Below, in pieces: positions 7,799-16,238 of a stretch of DNA of 64,000 bases. This DNA is from Velamenicoccus sp964471325 (GTDB lineage Bacteria; Omnitrophota; Gorgyraeia; Velamenicoccales; Velamenicoccaceae), in the NCBI GenBank assembly GCA_964471325.1, contig CAYYFL010000004.1, positions 57,325 to 121,324 on the forward strand, read 5' to 3'. The stretch's first letter is position 1, and every line of letters begins with the position of its first letter. The position numbers and the translations under genes are program-made. The notes beneath the pieces are model-generated. The model did no database searches. It was not told the origin of the DNA and saw only the letters and a list, made by a program, of their open reading frames with translations.

Positions 7799-9824
7799 TG
7801 TCCATCTCGAAGTAGTCTGTCAGTTTACGATAAAGTTCATCCTTCCCCATCCGGCGCGTTCCGGCCTGATCGAGCGCGAACCCCTCGTCTTCATACCATG
7901 CATAATCAGTCCGGATCTTCTCCAATACCCTCGGTTCCGAGATAAAACGCGACAGCCGGTTAAAGCTGCTCATCCCGCCGTTGCGGCCCTCGTTATGCAA
8001 AGAGAAATGCAGGTATTTCTTGGCGCGCGTGACCGCTACATAAAGGAGACGCCGCTCTTCCTCGATCGCCTCCTCGTCGTCAAGTGCATAAGACACGGGG
8101 ATACTGCCGTCGACCAAGGCGATCACAAAAACAACCTCCCACTCCAGGCCCTTGGCGGAGTGGACCGTCGACAAGGTAACAGGCCGCTCATCCTCCTTTT
8201 TACCCTCCGCTTCCAGGACGCTGTGTTCCGGCGGCTCGATCGTGACAAAATCGACGAGGAATTGCTCGAGCGACGTATAGCCGCTGGATATCTCAACAAA
8301 CGCCTCCAGATCTTCCTGGCGCGCCGGATAATCGTCGAACTTTTTCTTCAAGATAGGTGTATAAAACTGAATGATTTTCTTGATTTTCTTTTCGATCGTC
8401 TCAATGCCCGGCAGAAGACGAAAGAGTTCCGCCAACTTCAAGAGCTCCCTGCGGGCGTCGGCGCTCTTGACGACAAGCGCGAGGTCGGCTTCCAGACGCT
8501 GGGTATCGGCGCCAAGGATAATCTCCTTGACACGCTCGGCCGTGCGCGGGCCGATCCCGTCCAAAAGCATCAGGATCCTGGCGATCGATATCTCGTCCTT
8601 GGGGTTATGATGGGCTTTCAGAAAAGCCATCACGTCCTTGACATGGGCTGTCTCGATGAACTTCATTCCTCCAAAGACGGCAAACGGAATATTAAGCTTG
8701 GAGAGGGCCAGCTGGACCGGCAACGACAGATAGTTCGACCTGTAGAGCACCCCTAAGGAACCCAGAGACACCCCTTCATCCCTGTATTCCTTGATCTTGT
8801 GCGCCACCCATTCGGCCTCGCTGAACGCGTCCTTAAAATAGGACAGGGTGGGCTTTTCATCTCCCGGCTGGGTCGTAAAAAGCACCTTGGAATATTTCTG
8901 TTTCTCCCCCTCGATGACGGCGTTGGCCACATCCAGGATCGGCTGCGTGGAACGGTAGTTGTATTCCAGCTTGATGATCTTGGTGTCCGGGAAACGCTTG
9001 GGGAACTCGAACATATTTTTATAATAAGCGCCCCTAAAACTGTAGATGCTCTGCGTGTCGTCGCCCACGGCCATGCAATTATTGTGCCGCCGTCCCAGGG
9101 CATAAACGATGTCCGCCTGGATCTTGTTGGTGTCCTGGAATTCGTCGACCATGACATACCGGAAATGCGCCGCGACCTTCTCGTTGATAGCGGTGTTCTC
9201 AAGCAAAAATTTGAGATAGATCAGCATATCGTCATAATCGATGAGATTGCGCTCCAGCTTGAACTGTGTGTACATCTTGCGCAGCTCTTCGAGAGACGCC
9301 GACAAAGGCACAAAATGCGGATAATCCTTGGCCAAGACGTCCCGGATCGGCTGGTTGCGGTTCGTGCTCATGCTCAAGACCGCGCGTAACGTGTCTTTTT
9401 TCGGAAAGCGCGACTTATCCTCAAGGAACCCCGCCTTGGCGGCCAAAAGATGCAGAAGGTCCGCACTATCGGCTTCATCCAAAAACGAAATGATATCGCC
9501 CAGGCCCAGGACGCTCTTGTACTGACGGATCAGGCGGTAGGCAAAAGAATGAAACGTCCCTCCTTCGATCTTGCGGCACCGGGGATCATGCACAGAGGCG
9601 CGGCTGAGCATCTCGCGCGCCGCCTTGCGCGTGAAAGTCAACAACAGGATCTGCTCCGGAAGAATGCCGTTCTCTATCATATAGAGACAGCGGTATTCGA
9701 TGACCCTCGTCTTTCCAGTTCCCGCTCCTGCGACGACAAGCAACGGGCCGTTCATCGTCGTGACAGCGTCCCATTGAGCGGGATTCAACACGGATTTAAA
9801 ATCCTGAGTCTTGAGATTTTTCAT
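7779..9824 (-). CDS. SF1A DNA helicase, UvrD/Rep/PcrA type
   Basis: ATP-driven 3'-5' DNA helicase of repair or replication restart. All SF1 motifs are present: Q-motif region LNPAQWDAV, Walker A GAGTGKT, Ia TFTRKAAREM, II DEFQDTN, III GDDTQSIYSFRGA, IV YRS, V TVHSAKGLEWEVVF and VI EEERRLLYVAVTRAKKYL. I chose the ATG at 9824 (MKNLKTQDF) because an AAGG lies about 10 nt upstream. An in-frame start at 9857 would add 11 residues. The 681 residues are a little shorter than PcrA. UvrD, Rep and PcrA cannot be separated from sequence alone. Confidence 0.93.
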   Translation of the reverse strand: MKNLKTQDFKSVLNPAQWDAVTTMNGPLLVVAGAGTGKTRVIEYRCLYMIENGILPEQILLLTFTRKAAREMLSRASVHDPRCRKIEGGTFHSFAYRLIRQYKSVLGLGDIISFLDEADSADLLHLLAAKAGFLEDKSRFPKKDTLRAVLSMSTNRNQPIRDVLAKDYPHFVPLSASLEELRKMYTQFKLERNLIDYDDMLIYLKFLLENTAINEKVAAHFRYVMVDEFQDTNKIQADIVYALGRRHNNCMAVGDDTQSIYSFRGAYYKNMFEFPKRFPDTKIIKLEYNYRSTQPILDVANAVIEGEKQKYSKVLFTTQPGDEKPTLSYFKDAFSEAEWVAHKIKEYRDEGVSLGSLGVLYRSNYLSLPVQLALSKLNIPFAVFGGMKFIETAHVKDVMAFLKAHHNPKDEISIARILMLLDGIGPRTAERVKEIILGADTQRLEADLALVVKSADARRELLKLAELFRLLPGIETIEKKIKKIIQFYTPILKKKFDDYPARQEDLEAFVEISSGYTSLEQFLVDFVTIEPPEHSVLEAEGKKEDERPVTLSTVHSAKGLEWEVVFVIALVDGSIPVSYALDDEEAIEEERRLLYVAVTRAKKYLHFSLHNEGRNGGMSSFNRLSRFISEPRVLEKIRTDYAWYEDEGFALDQAGTRRMGKDELYRKLTDYFEMDNGKDYF

Positions 9825-9926
9825 CAAAAGGACCTTCGGCGATACGCACCCAGGCACAGGACCCCGCGGTTCCTTCCACAGGAACGTTTGCTTTGGAGAA
9901 AACCGGAGGTCAGGACAGGAGCGGGA

Positions 9927-11255
9927 CTACTCGGGCTTCTCTTCCTTGGCTTTAGGCTGAAAACCGGGAATGAGCGTCTCTCTCTTCGATTTCTGTTTAT
10001 CCCGGGAGGGATCAACGGGCTTGTCCCGTGCCGCATCCGGGGTTTTTTCCTGGGGCTTCTCAGGAGACGGCGCAACATCAGCCCCTTGCTCCTCCGATGG
10101 AGACGCAGGAGGCACACCCGGTTTATTGGCATTGGTAAATTTAAAGGGCTCCGCGGCAGGGGGCGTTTTTGTTTTTTCCTCCTCTGCCTTTGGAGTTTCG
10201 GCTTTAAAAAATTCTACGTCGCCAGGGACGCCTTTCTTGATATCCAGCTTGACCTGCTGGCTTTTAGGAAAACCGGGGATCTCATCCGTCTTGGACGCCG
10301 GCAAACCGGCATCCTTCTTCTCAGCCGCCGAGTCGATCCCAAACTTTTTTTCAATGGTCTCTTCTTTGGCTTTAGGCAAGGCCTGCTCAGCAGGCTTGGG
10401 GGAAACCTGTCCGATCTTCGGCGGCTCAACCTTGGACGCTTCCGGTTTTGGAGGTTCTGCTTTAGGCACCCCGGATTTAACAGATTCGACCTTTTGAGGG
10501 GGCTCGGCCTTCGGCACCTCGAGCTTAAAATACGTCTCGGATTTTGGCGGCTCTGGTTTTGGAGATTCAGCCTTTGGTTTTTCTTCTCTTGGGAGTTCGG
10601 CCTTTGGGATTCCAGCCTGGGACAGCCCGGTCTTTTGGAGCTCGGCCTGAGGAAGTTCGGCTTTCGGAGGTTCGGGCTTGGGTGGTTCGGCCTTAGGTGC
10701 CGGCTGCCCCTTGGCCTTTTCCAAACCAGCCATCCTCAAATTCTGAATCTCAGCCTCCAATTCGTTATACTGCCCCTTGAGGCCGTCAAACATCTCGTTC
10801 TTTGTTTTGAGCTGACCCTTGACAACTTCCAGTTCCTCCCGGACCTTTTCAAGCTCTGATTCGCGCAAAGAAAGTTCGCCTTCCATCTTCTGCCTTGCAA
10901 TCGTCTCCTGCTGGGCGATCATGTCCTTTTGCTTGACTTCATCCTTGAAAACCGCCAGCTCGTCCTTAAATTTGTCCGATTGCTTGGCCTTCTGCTGAAG
11001 ATCGGCATTTTCACGTCTAAAAATTTCTGCGTCGTCCTTGGCCTTAAAAAATTCTTCCTCAAGCTTCTGGCGGTCTTCCATAAGCTTCTTCAATTCGCCG
11101 TCTTTCTGCAAAAGCTGGGATTCAAGATCTGCTATCCGGCGCGCTTTGGCGTCTTCGGCAACTTTGCCTTTTTGGGCGTCATCCGACGAAGTCTTCAAAA
11201 TCAGGGCCACCAGGCCGAGAAACCCGACAAGCAGAACACCTATGATGATTTCCAT
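9927..11255 (-). CDS. Membrane-anchored coiled-coil protein with Pro/Lys/Glu-rich repeats
   Basis: No family recognised. Residues 2-21 form one membrane segment (IIIGVLLVGFLGLVALIL). Residues about 28-178 are a continuous heptad-rich coiled coil. Residues about 180-440 are a low-complexity tail built on degenerate PKAEPPKPE-like units, probably disordered and extended. No enzymatic motif is visible. The layout suggests a structural spacer or scaffold tethered to the inner membrane, similar in style to TolA or periplasmic rod proteins, but this is inference. Neighbours are panE and the helicase, and neither explains it. Confidence 0.75.
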   Translation of the reverse strand: MEIIIGVLLVGFLGLVALILKTSSDDAQKGKVAEDAKARRIADLESQLLQKDGELKKLMEDRQKLEEEFFKAKDDAEIFRRENADLQQKAKQSDKFKDELAVFKDEVKQKDMIAQQETIARQKMEGELSLRESELEKVREELEVVKGQLKTKNEMFDGLKGQYNELEAEIQNLRMAGLEKAKGQPAPKAEPPKPEPPKAELPQAELQKTGLSQAGIPKAELPREEKPKAESPKPEPPKSETYFKLEVPKAEPPQKVESVKSGVPKAEPPKPEASKVEPPKIGQVSPKPAEQALPKAKEETIEKKFGIDSAAEKKDAGLPASKTDEIPGFPKSQQVKLDIKKGVPGDVEFFKAETPKAEEEKTKTPPAAEPFKFTNANKPGVPPASPSEEQGADVAPSPEKPQEKTPDAARDKPVDPSRDKQKSKRETLIPGFQPKAKEEKPE

Positions 11256-11277
11256 CCCTAATCCCCCCGATTGGACC

Positions 11278-12210
11278 TTAAGCTCCCACCTCTTGGGCGT
11301 AACTGGATTCTATCGTCTTGATCAAATCAACCAAGAGCGCGTTCACCGGCGTCTTGATGCCGAGACTCTGGGCCTGGCGCACGATGGCGCCGTTGATGGC
11401 GTCTATCTCCGTCGGTTTTTTTCGCAGGACATCGGCGAGCATGCTGGAGATATTCTCGGCCGTCGCCTCGCAGACGGATTCGGCCTTGGCCAGCACGTCG
11501 TCATAAAGAAGCTTGATGCGTTTGCGCTTGGCGACCTTGTGCGCTTCCGTAATGGCACCCTCAGCAATACGACGGGAACCTTCGTAAGTCATGATCCTGC
11601 CGTTTCTGAGACGCGTTACGGCCGCAACCGCATTGATGCCGGCGTTAATGATGAGCTTAGACCAAAGGACAGCATGAATGTCGCGCGACAATTTTACGGA
11701 CAGCTTCGTTTTCTGGAAAAGCTCTCTCAGCGTTTTGAGCTCGACGCCCAGGGAACCGTCAGCGCGGCCGAGGATCACATCTCCCTCGCCCGCATAGCGG
11801 CTGACGCCTTCTTCTGTAAGCGTCGCGCCGAGATTGGTGACGGCGAGGACAACCCGTGATTCCCCGAAGGCATCCGACAAGAGCTCAATATTGCCCGCAC
11901 CATTCTGGAACGATACGATAAAACCCTGCGCACCCACATGAGACGAGATAGCGCGAATGACGGATTTCGTATCGTAGGACTTGACGCAGACGAACCAAAA
12001 ATCGGCATCCCTGCCTGCGGCCGCATCCGTTGTTATCTGGACGTCCGCAAATTTTGCATTCATGAGGCCTTCGATCCGGATGCCGTTCTTGGCAAGCAAG
12101 GCGGCCCTCGCCGGATTCTTATCCAAAACCAAGACTTCGTGCCTGGTCTTGGACAGCAAACCGTAGAACAACAGCCCCATGGCCCCTGGCCCGACGACGA
12201 CAATTTTCAT
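11278..12210 (-). CDS. panE: 2-dehydropantoate 2-reductase (ketopantoate reductase)
   Basis: NADPH-dependent reduction of ketopantoate to pantoate in pantothenate/CoA synthesis. The N-terminal Rossmann motif is VVGPGAMGLLF. The catalytic Lys lies in SKLIINAGINAVAAV (about residue 175), with the conserved Asn and Ser/Glu in the C-terminal helical domain (EIDAINGAIV). The 310 residues are typical. CoaX and CoaB elsewhere in the window act later in the same pathway. A long palindromic MITE-like element lies immediately upstream (12247-12570). Confidence 0.92.
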   Translation of the reverse strand: MKIVVVGPGAMGLLFYGLLSKTRHEVLVLDKNPARAALLAKNGIRIEGLMNAKFADVQITTDAAAGRDADFWFVCVKSYDTKSVIRAISSHVGAQGFIVSFQNGAGNIELLSDAFGESRVVLAVTNLGATLTEEGVSRYAGEGDVILGRADGSLGVELKTLRELFQKTKLSVKLSRDIHAVLWSKLIINAGINAVAAVTRLRNGRIMTYEGSRRIAEGAITEAHKVAKRKRIKLLYDDVLAKAESVCEATAENISSMLADVLRKKPTEIDAINGAIVRQAQSLGIKTPVNALLVDLIKTIESSYAQEVGA

Positions 12211-12246
12211 GGATCCCTCATCTGCTTTTCGCTTAACATAACATAG

Positions 12247-12570
12247 TTATTGACCTTTGTCTATAGAATCGCACACTTGGCTGCGACGATTTTGGAGCGA
12301 GACAAGAAGCGAGGACGCAGGCGTAATCTCTGCATTACGTCAAGGACGAGCGACGCCGTCGCAGCCCAAAAGCGGCCAGCCCAGAAGGGGCAGACCTCCG
12401 CATACCACTTTAAGGAGGGTCCAGCCCCGAAGGGGAAGCCCGTCTTTTGTCCGTCTGCTTCGTTGCTCCTCCTCGGCGTATCGCAGTGGATACGCCTTCG
12501 TCGTCGCGCTCTCGCATACGGCCAAAACTCGGACTTCCAAGCGTACGATTCTATAGACAAAGGTCAATAA
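12247..12570. mobile_element. MITE-like palindromic element with 25-bp perfect terminal inverted repeats
   Basis: This fills the panE-recO interval. The first 25 bp (12247-12271) and last 25 bp (12546-12570) are exact inverted copies, beginning TTATTGACCTTTGTC. The interior is also imperfectly palindromic. Both halves carry a small hairpin in the same place (GGCGTAATCTCTGCATTACGTC-like on one side, GGCGTATCCACTGCGATACGCC-like on the other). The centre (about 12370-12415, minus strand) contains GTGGTATGCGGAGGTC, related to repeats upstream of the LysM and cold-shock genes. There is no transposase frame. Open frames on both strands here are by-products of the palindrome. Confidence 0.8.
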
Positions 12571-12572
12571 AC

Positions 12573-13316
12573 CTAAAGGTCAAGAATTTCATGGATCTTC
12601 TCGCGGGTTTTCATGGCCCTTCCGACATGAAAACGCACAAAACAGTGCAAGATCTCTTCAAGTTGTCTGCGCACGCCCGGCATCAACTTCAACCGCAGGC
12701 AATCGGCCCACGACGACCGCTCAATATAAAGAATGGAGGCGATCGTCCCCGGCAGGACGGCTGCTGAAGCAAAATCGGCCGAAAGACACCTGCGGCACAA
12801 GAGACCGCCTTTTTGAAGGCTGAAAAAGGCCTCGGAGGTCAATGGAGTTTCACAAGAAAGGCAGGAATCAAAATGAGGCTTAAAACCCGAAAGGGCCAGG
12901 ATCTTGATCATAAAAACGTTGCGCATGTCATGGGGAGGTTTTTTAAGGGCCCGCAGGAATTCCAGGACCAAAGCAAAAACCGCAGGATTAGCGTCTTCCA
13001 GAGGCATCAAGAGATCCATGAGCTCGGAACAAAAATGGGCATAGCTGAAGCTCCTGAGATCGTCTCCCCTGATCTCAAAGTCGTCCAGGAGATCGCATTG
13101 GCCCACAAGGTGGATCTCGGAATGGCGCTTTCTATAAAAAACGATGTGGTTGAGCGACAACAACGGCAGGCTGGAACCGAACTTCCGCGGATCGCGGCGG
13201 ATCCCCTTGAGGACCCCCTTGACCTTGCCGAAATCACGCGTAAAAAAAACCGCGATCTTGCTGGTCTCGCGGAAATCAAAAGTCCTTAAAACGACTGCGG
13301 GCGTCGAACAGATCAT
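12573..13316 (-). CDS. recO: DNA repair protein RecO
   Basis: Recombination mediator that loads RecA on SSB-coated DNA with RecR. 247 residues: an N-terminal OB fold (AVVLRTFDFRETSKIAVFFT, then GKVKGVLKGIRR), a helical domain, and a zinc site formed by CLSCETP and LCRRC (about residues 155-182). This is a standard length and layout. The gene is the last of the phoH-HDIG-ybeY-recO block and ends 2 nt before the MITE-like element, which might act as its terminator hairpin. Confidence 0.94.
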   Translation of the reverse strand: MICSTPAVVLRTFDFRETSKIAVFFTRDFGKVKGVLKGIRRDPRKFGSSLPLLSLNHIVFYRKRHSEIHLVGQCDLLDDFEIRGDDLRSFSYAHFCSELMDLLMPLEDANPAVFALVLEFLRALKKPPHDMRNVFMIKILALSGFKPHFDSCLSCETPLTSEAFFSLQKGGLLCRRCLSADFASAAVLPGTIASILYIERSSWADCLRLKLMPGVRRQLEEILHCFVRFHVGRAMKTREKIHEILDL

Positions 13317-13331
13317 GGTCCGGATTCATCG

Positions 13332-13772
13332 TTAAGACGAAAGGCCGCGCACGAGTTCTTCCTGGCGGCGCCACATCTTTCGGCGCGTGCGCGGCGTCAG
13401 ATCGTCATAGCCCAAAAGATGCAATAGGCCGTGGATGACATAACGCAGGATTTCTTGCACGGGGTCGATGTCCAGGCGTGCGGCTGTCCGATGGGCCGTC
13501 TGAACGGAAACGACGACATCAGCGAAAACAAAATCACCCGTCCCCTGCCCCGAGAGGTCGAAACTCAAAACATCCGTCGGCCGGGACGCGCCCTTGAACA
13601 GCCGGTTCAGTTTTTTGATAAAACCATCATCGACGAATTGAATAGAGAGATGGGCGTTGCCCACCCCCTCAGCCGCAAGCACGCGGCCCACAACGCGCCG
13701 GATCGTCCCATCCGGCGGCACGGCCTTGCGCGAACGGTTGCGGATATCGATGCAAACGCCCCGGCGCAGCAC
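13332..13772 (-). CDS. ybeY: Endoribonuclease YbeY (rRNA maturation)
   Basis: Metal-dependent RNase in 16S rRNA 3'-end maturation and ribosome quality control. The zinc motif reads HGLLHLLGYDD where most family members have HGxLHLxGYDH, so the third His ligand is an Asp here. Upstream signatures LNRLF and TDVLSFDL are normal. The start is uncertain: the frame is open back to a GTG at 13874 inside the HDIG gene, but family alignment favours a start near CIDIRNRSRK. GTG 13772 is the best candidate, although no clear ribosome site is present. Confidence 0.88.
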   Translation of the reverse strand: MLRRGVCIDIRNRSRKAVPPDGTIRRVVGRVLAAEGVGNAHLSIQFVDDGFIKKLNRLFKGASRPTDVLSFDLSGQGTGDFVFADVVVSVQTAHRTAARLDIDPVQEILRYVIHGLLHLLGYDDLTPRTRRKMWRRQEELVRGLSS

Positions 13773-13812
13773 AGCCAGACATGGCCGGCGGGTCGCCGCG
13801 CAAAACAGGCGT

Positions 13813-15177
13813 TTATGGTTTTTTCGTCGCTTCACCTTGGTCAGGATAATCGATGCGGGAATGATAAAATGCACCCAGGATATGGATAAAAATCGTCGCG
13901 ATCTTCTCTAGGTCTCTCAAGGTTAAATCACAGGCATCCAGTTGTCCGTCAATGAACTTGTTATTGATGACGCGATGCACCATGTCGGCGATCCGTTCGG
14001 CCGTCGGCTCCTCGAGGGTCCTGCAGGCGGCCTCCGCCGAATCTGCCAAAAGCACGATGGCCGTCTCTTTCGTTTCGGGTTTGGGGCCGGGGTAGCGGAA
14101 AACCTCTTCGCTCAGTTCCCTTTCGTCTCCGCCGGACTCCAAGGCCCTGCGGTAGAAATAATAAACGAGGCTTGTGCCATGGTGCTGGCGGATGAATGCC
14201 GTGATCGTGTTGTTCAACCGGTTTTTTCTGGCGAGTTCCACGCCGGCCTTGACGTGTTCCATGATGACCAGCTTGCTCATAGAGGCGCTCAGGGTATCAT
14301 GTTTACTGGCGCACTTGTCCTGGTTCTCGCTGAAATATTCGGGCTTTTCCAACTTCCCGATGTCGTGATAATAAGCGCCGACTCTCGCCAGAAGCGCATT
14401 GGCCCCCACGGCCTCGGATGCCACCTCGGCGAGATTGCCGACCATCAAGCTGTGATGATAGGTCCCCGGCGCCTCAAACACGAGGCGTTTAAGCAAGGGG
14501 TGGTTGAAATCGGCCAGTTCCAGAAGACTGATATTGGTCACGACCCTGAATAGATATTCGAAAACCGGCAGAAGGCCGGCGACGAGAAAAGAGGAAATGA
14601 TGCCGTTTAGAAAAGGCGCCATGCAGAAACGGACGATCGGAACCCCCCTTAAGGAGGTGTGCTGGAAAAAGGTCAGCACGGCCAGGCTCTGGATCGCTCC
14701 GACAAAAAACCCCGCCGTGATGATGCGGGAACGGCGGCGGGCCTGCCATACATAGAGGGCGCCCAGGAGGCACCCGAGGAAAAGAACGCCCGACAGATAA
14801 ATGTCTCCCCCGAATATCATGCCGACAAAAAAACTCAAAAGGACCGCAAATATCAACGACAGCTCGAGATCGTGGTAGAGAAGAGAAACCAGCATCACGA
14901 CCGCCGCGACAGGGATATAATAGGGCGACAGCACCGTGTATTCCTTGAAGAAAATCGCCAGGGCGGCCCCGAGAAGAAAAAGAAAACCGAGAGAAAGAAA
15001 ATTATACCGTTTGTCCTCGAATCGCCGGCCCAGAACCAACAGATAGACCGCCAGGAGCGCGAACATAAGGATCGCCAGCAAAGGAATATCCGTCTGGATC
15101 CCGTAAAAGGCCAGGAAAACGATCCCGCCGATAAAGAAAAACACATCTTTAATCGTTATGTCTCTGTGCTTTATCAT
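13813..15177 (-). CDS. HDIG-domain membrane phosphohydrolase, PgpH-like
   Basis: Related to PgpH, the c-di-AMP phosphodiesterase with a membrane 7TMR-HD layout. Here the large extracellular domain is missing. The protein starts with about 7 membrane segments (residues about 10-220) followed directly by an HD domain with TYHHSLMVGNLAE, YYHDIGKLEKPEYF, a later IRQHHGT and LLADSAEAA. c-di-AMP hydrolysis is plausible because a diadenylate cyclase (CdaA) is encoded at 62258-63061. I prefer the ATG at 15177 (MIKHRDI) over 15207. It overlaps phoH by 29 nt. Confidence 0.87.
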   Translation of the reverse strand: MIKHRDITIKDVFFFIGGIVFLAFYGIQTDIPLLAILMFALLAVYLLVLGRRFEDKRYNFLSLGFLFLLGAALAIFFKEYTVLSPYYIPVAAVVMLVSLLYHDLELSLIFAVLLSFFVGMIFGGDIYLSGVLFLGCLLGALYVWQARRRSRIITAGFFVGAIQSLAVLTFFQHTSLRGVPIVRFCMAPFLNGIISSFLVAGLLPVFEYLFRVVTNISLLELADFNHPLLKRLVFEAPGTYHHSLMVGNLAEVASEAVGANALLARVGAYYHDIGKLEKPEYFSENQDKCASKHDTLSASMSKLVIMEHVKAGVELARKNRLNNTITAFIRQHHGTSLVYYFYRRALESGGDERELSEEVFRYPGPKPETKETAIVLLADSAEAACRTLEEPTAERIADMVHRVINNKFIDGQLDACDLTLRDLEKIATIFIHILGAFYHSRIDYPDQGEATKKP

Positions 15178-16117
15178 AAGCTTCAATGACCCTCTGGACG
15201 AGCTCATGGCGCACGACGTCCTCGCCCGTCAAATAGCTGATCTTGATCCCCTGGATATCGTTAAGGAGCTCCAGCGCCTGGACCAGCCCGATCGGTTTTC
15301 CGCCGGGCAGATCGCTCTGCGTGATGTCGCCGGTAATCACCGCCTTGGAATCGAATCCCAGACGGGTCAAAAACATCTTCAACTGTTCCGGCGTGCAATT
15401 CTGCGCCTCGTCAAGAATAATAAAGGCATCGTTGAGCGTGCGGCCGCGCATATAGGCCAGGGGCGCAACCTCGATGATCCCCGTTTCCAGGAACTTCTCG
15501 ATCTTTTCCGCCTCCATCATGTCATAGAGGGCGTCGTAAAGAGGCCTCAGGTAAGGCGAAAGCTTCTGATGCATGTCGCCGGGCAGAAAACCAAGGCTTT
15601 CCCCTGCCTCTAGGGCCGGACGCGTCAGGATGATCCTGCGGACCCTGCCGGAATTAAGCTCCGAGACCGCCATGGCCATAGCCAGATAGGTCTTTCCCGT
15701 TCCGGCGGGACCGATACCGAAAACGATGTCGTTCCGACAGATGGCATCCGCATATTCCTGTTGTCCTTTTGTTTTGGGAGATGCGACCTTTTCTTTCTTG
15801 GCCACATCCCTGAAATCCTGGGAGAAACGGAAATCCGATGCCTTCCACTCTTTCTTGGCCCCGCCCAAGGACCTCATGATCAATTCAAGCTCGCGCTTAT
15901 CGGCATCCCGGTGGGTACGGATAAGCTGGAGGAAATTCTCAATGACGCGGATCGCCTTCTCAAGTCTCCCCTTGTTGGAACCGCTGACACGCAACCCGTC
16001 GGGACGCGAAGAGATCTTGACATGATATTCCTGTTCAATCAAGCGCGCATTTTCGTCATGCAAGCCGAAAAAATCCTGCGTTTCCTTCTGGCTCTCCAGT
16101 CCGACAACCCTAAACAT
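15149..16117 (-). CDS. phoH: PhoH-family ATPase
   Basis: A cytoplasmic P-loop ATPase linked to RNA metabolism, commonly next to ybeY. Residues about 1-90 form a KH-like RNA-binding region (VSGSNKGRLEKAI). The ATPase core has Walker A GPAGTGKTYLAM and Walker B FIILDEAQN, then TGDITQSDLPGG. The ATG at 16117 (MFRVVGLESQ) is preceded by GAGGAAGGG and is preferred to the in-frame ATG 39 nt further up. It is first gene of the phoH-HDIG-ybeY-recO block. Confidence 0.93.
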   Translation of the reverse strand: MFRVVGLESQKETQDFFGLHDENARLIEQEYHVKISSRPDGLRVSGSNKGRLEKAIRVIENFLQLIRTHRDADKRELELIMRSLGGAKKEWKASDFRFSQDFRDVAKKEKVASPKTKGQQEYADAICRNDIVFGIGPAGTGKTYLAMAMAVSELNSGRVRRIILTRPALEAGESLGFLPGDMHQKLSPYLRPLYDALYDMMEAEKIEKFLETGIIEVAPLAYMRGRTLNDAFIILDEAQNCTPEQLKMFLTRLGFDSKAVITGDITQSDLPGGKPIGLVQALELLNDIQGIKISYLTGEDVVRHELVQRVIEAYDKAQRHND

Positions 16118-16135
16118 GTTCCCTTCCTCACAAAA

Positions 16136-16232
16136 TAACCAAATTCCAAGATACAATCACCAAACAATAACCAATCACCAAAATCCAATCATCAAACAAC
16201 ACTTTGGTTATTGGTCTTTCCAATCCAATCTT
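16136..16232. repeat. Low-complexity CCAAT-word repeat
   Basis: Between the LysM gene and phoH lies about 95 bp of degenerate repeated words such as CCAATCACCAAA, ATAACCAATCACC, TCCAATCATCAAA and TCCAATCCAATC. It has strong strand asymmetry: almost no G for the first 65 bp on the plus strand. A similar word pattern is found inside valS (37255-37312). No open frame or promoter is evident. It probably spreads by slippage or a mobile simple-sequence process. Confidence 0.6.
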
Positions 16233-16238
16233 CCCTTC

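Noticed and set aside
9450..10859. 469-codon plus-strand frame, Leu/Arg/Phe/Gly-rich
   Set aside because: It is the antisense reading of the Pro/Lys/Glu-rich tail of the coiled-coil gene. The repeats on one strand force a long repetitive frame on the other.
12261..12560. 99-codon frames on both strands inside the MITE-like element
   Set aside because: They are near-mirror products of the palindrome and have no ribosome site or recognisable domain.
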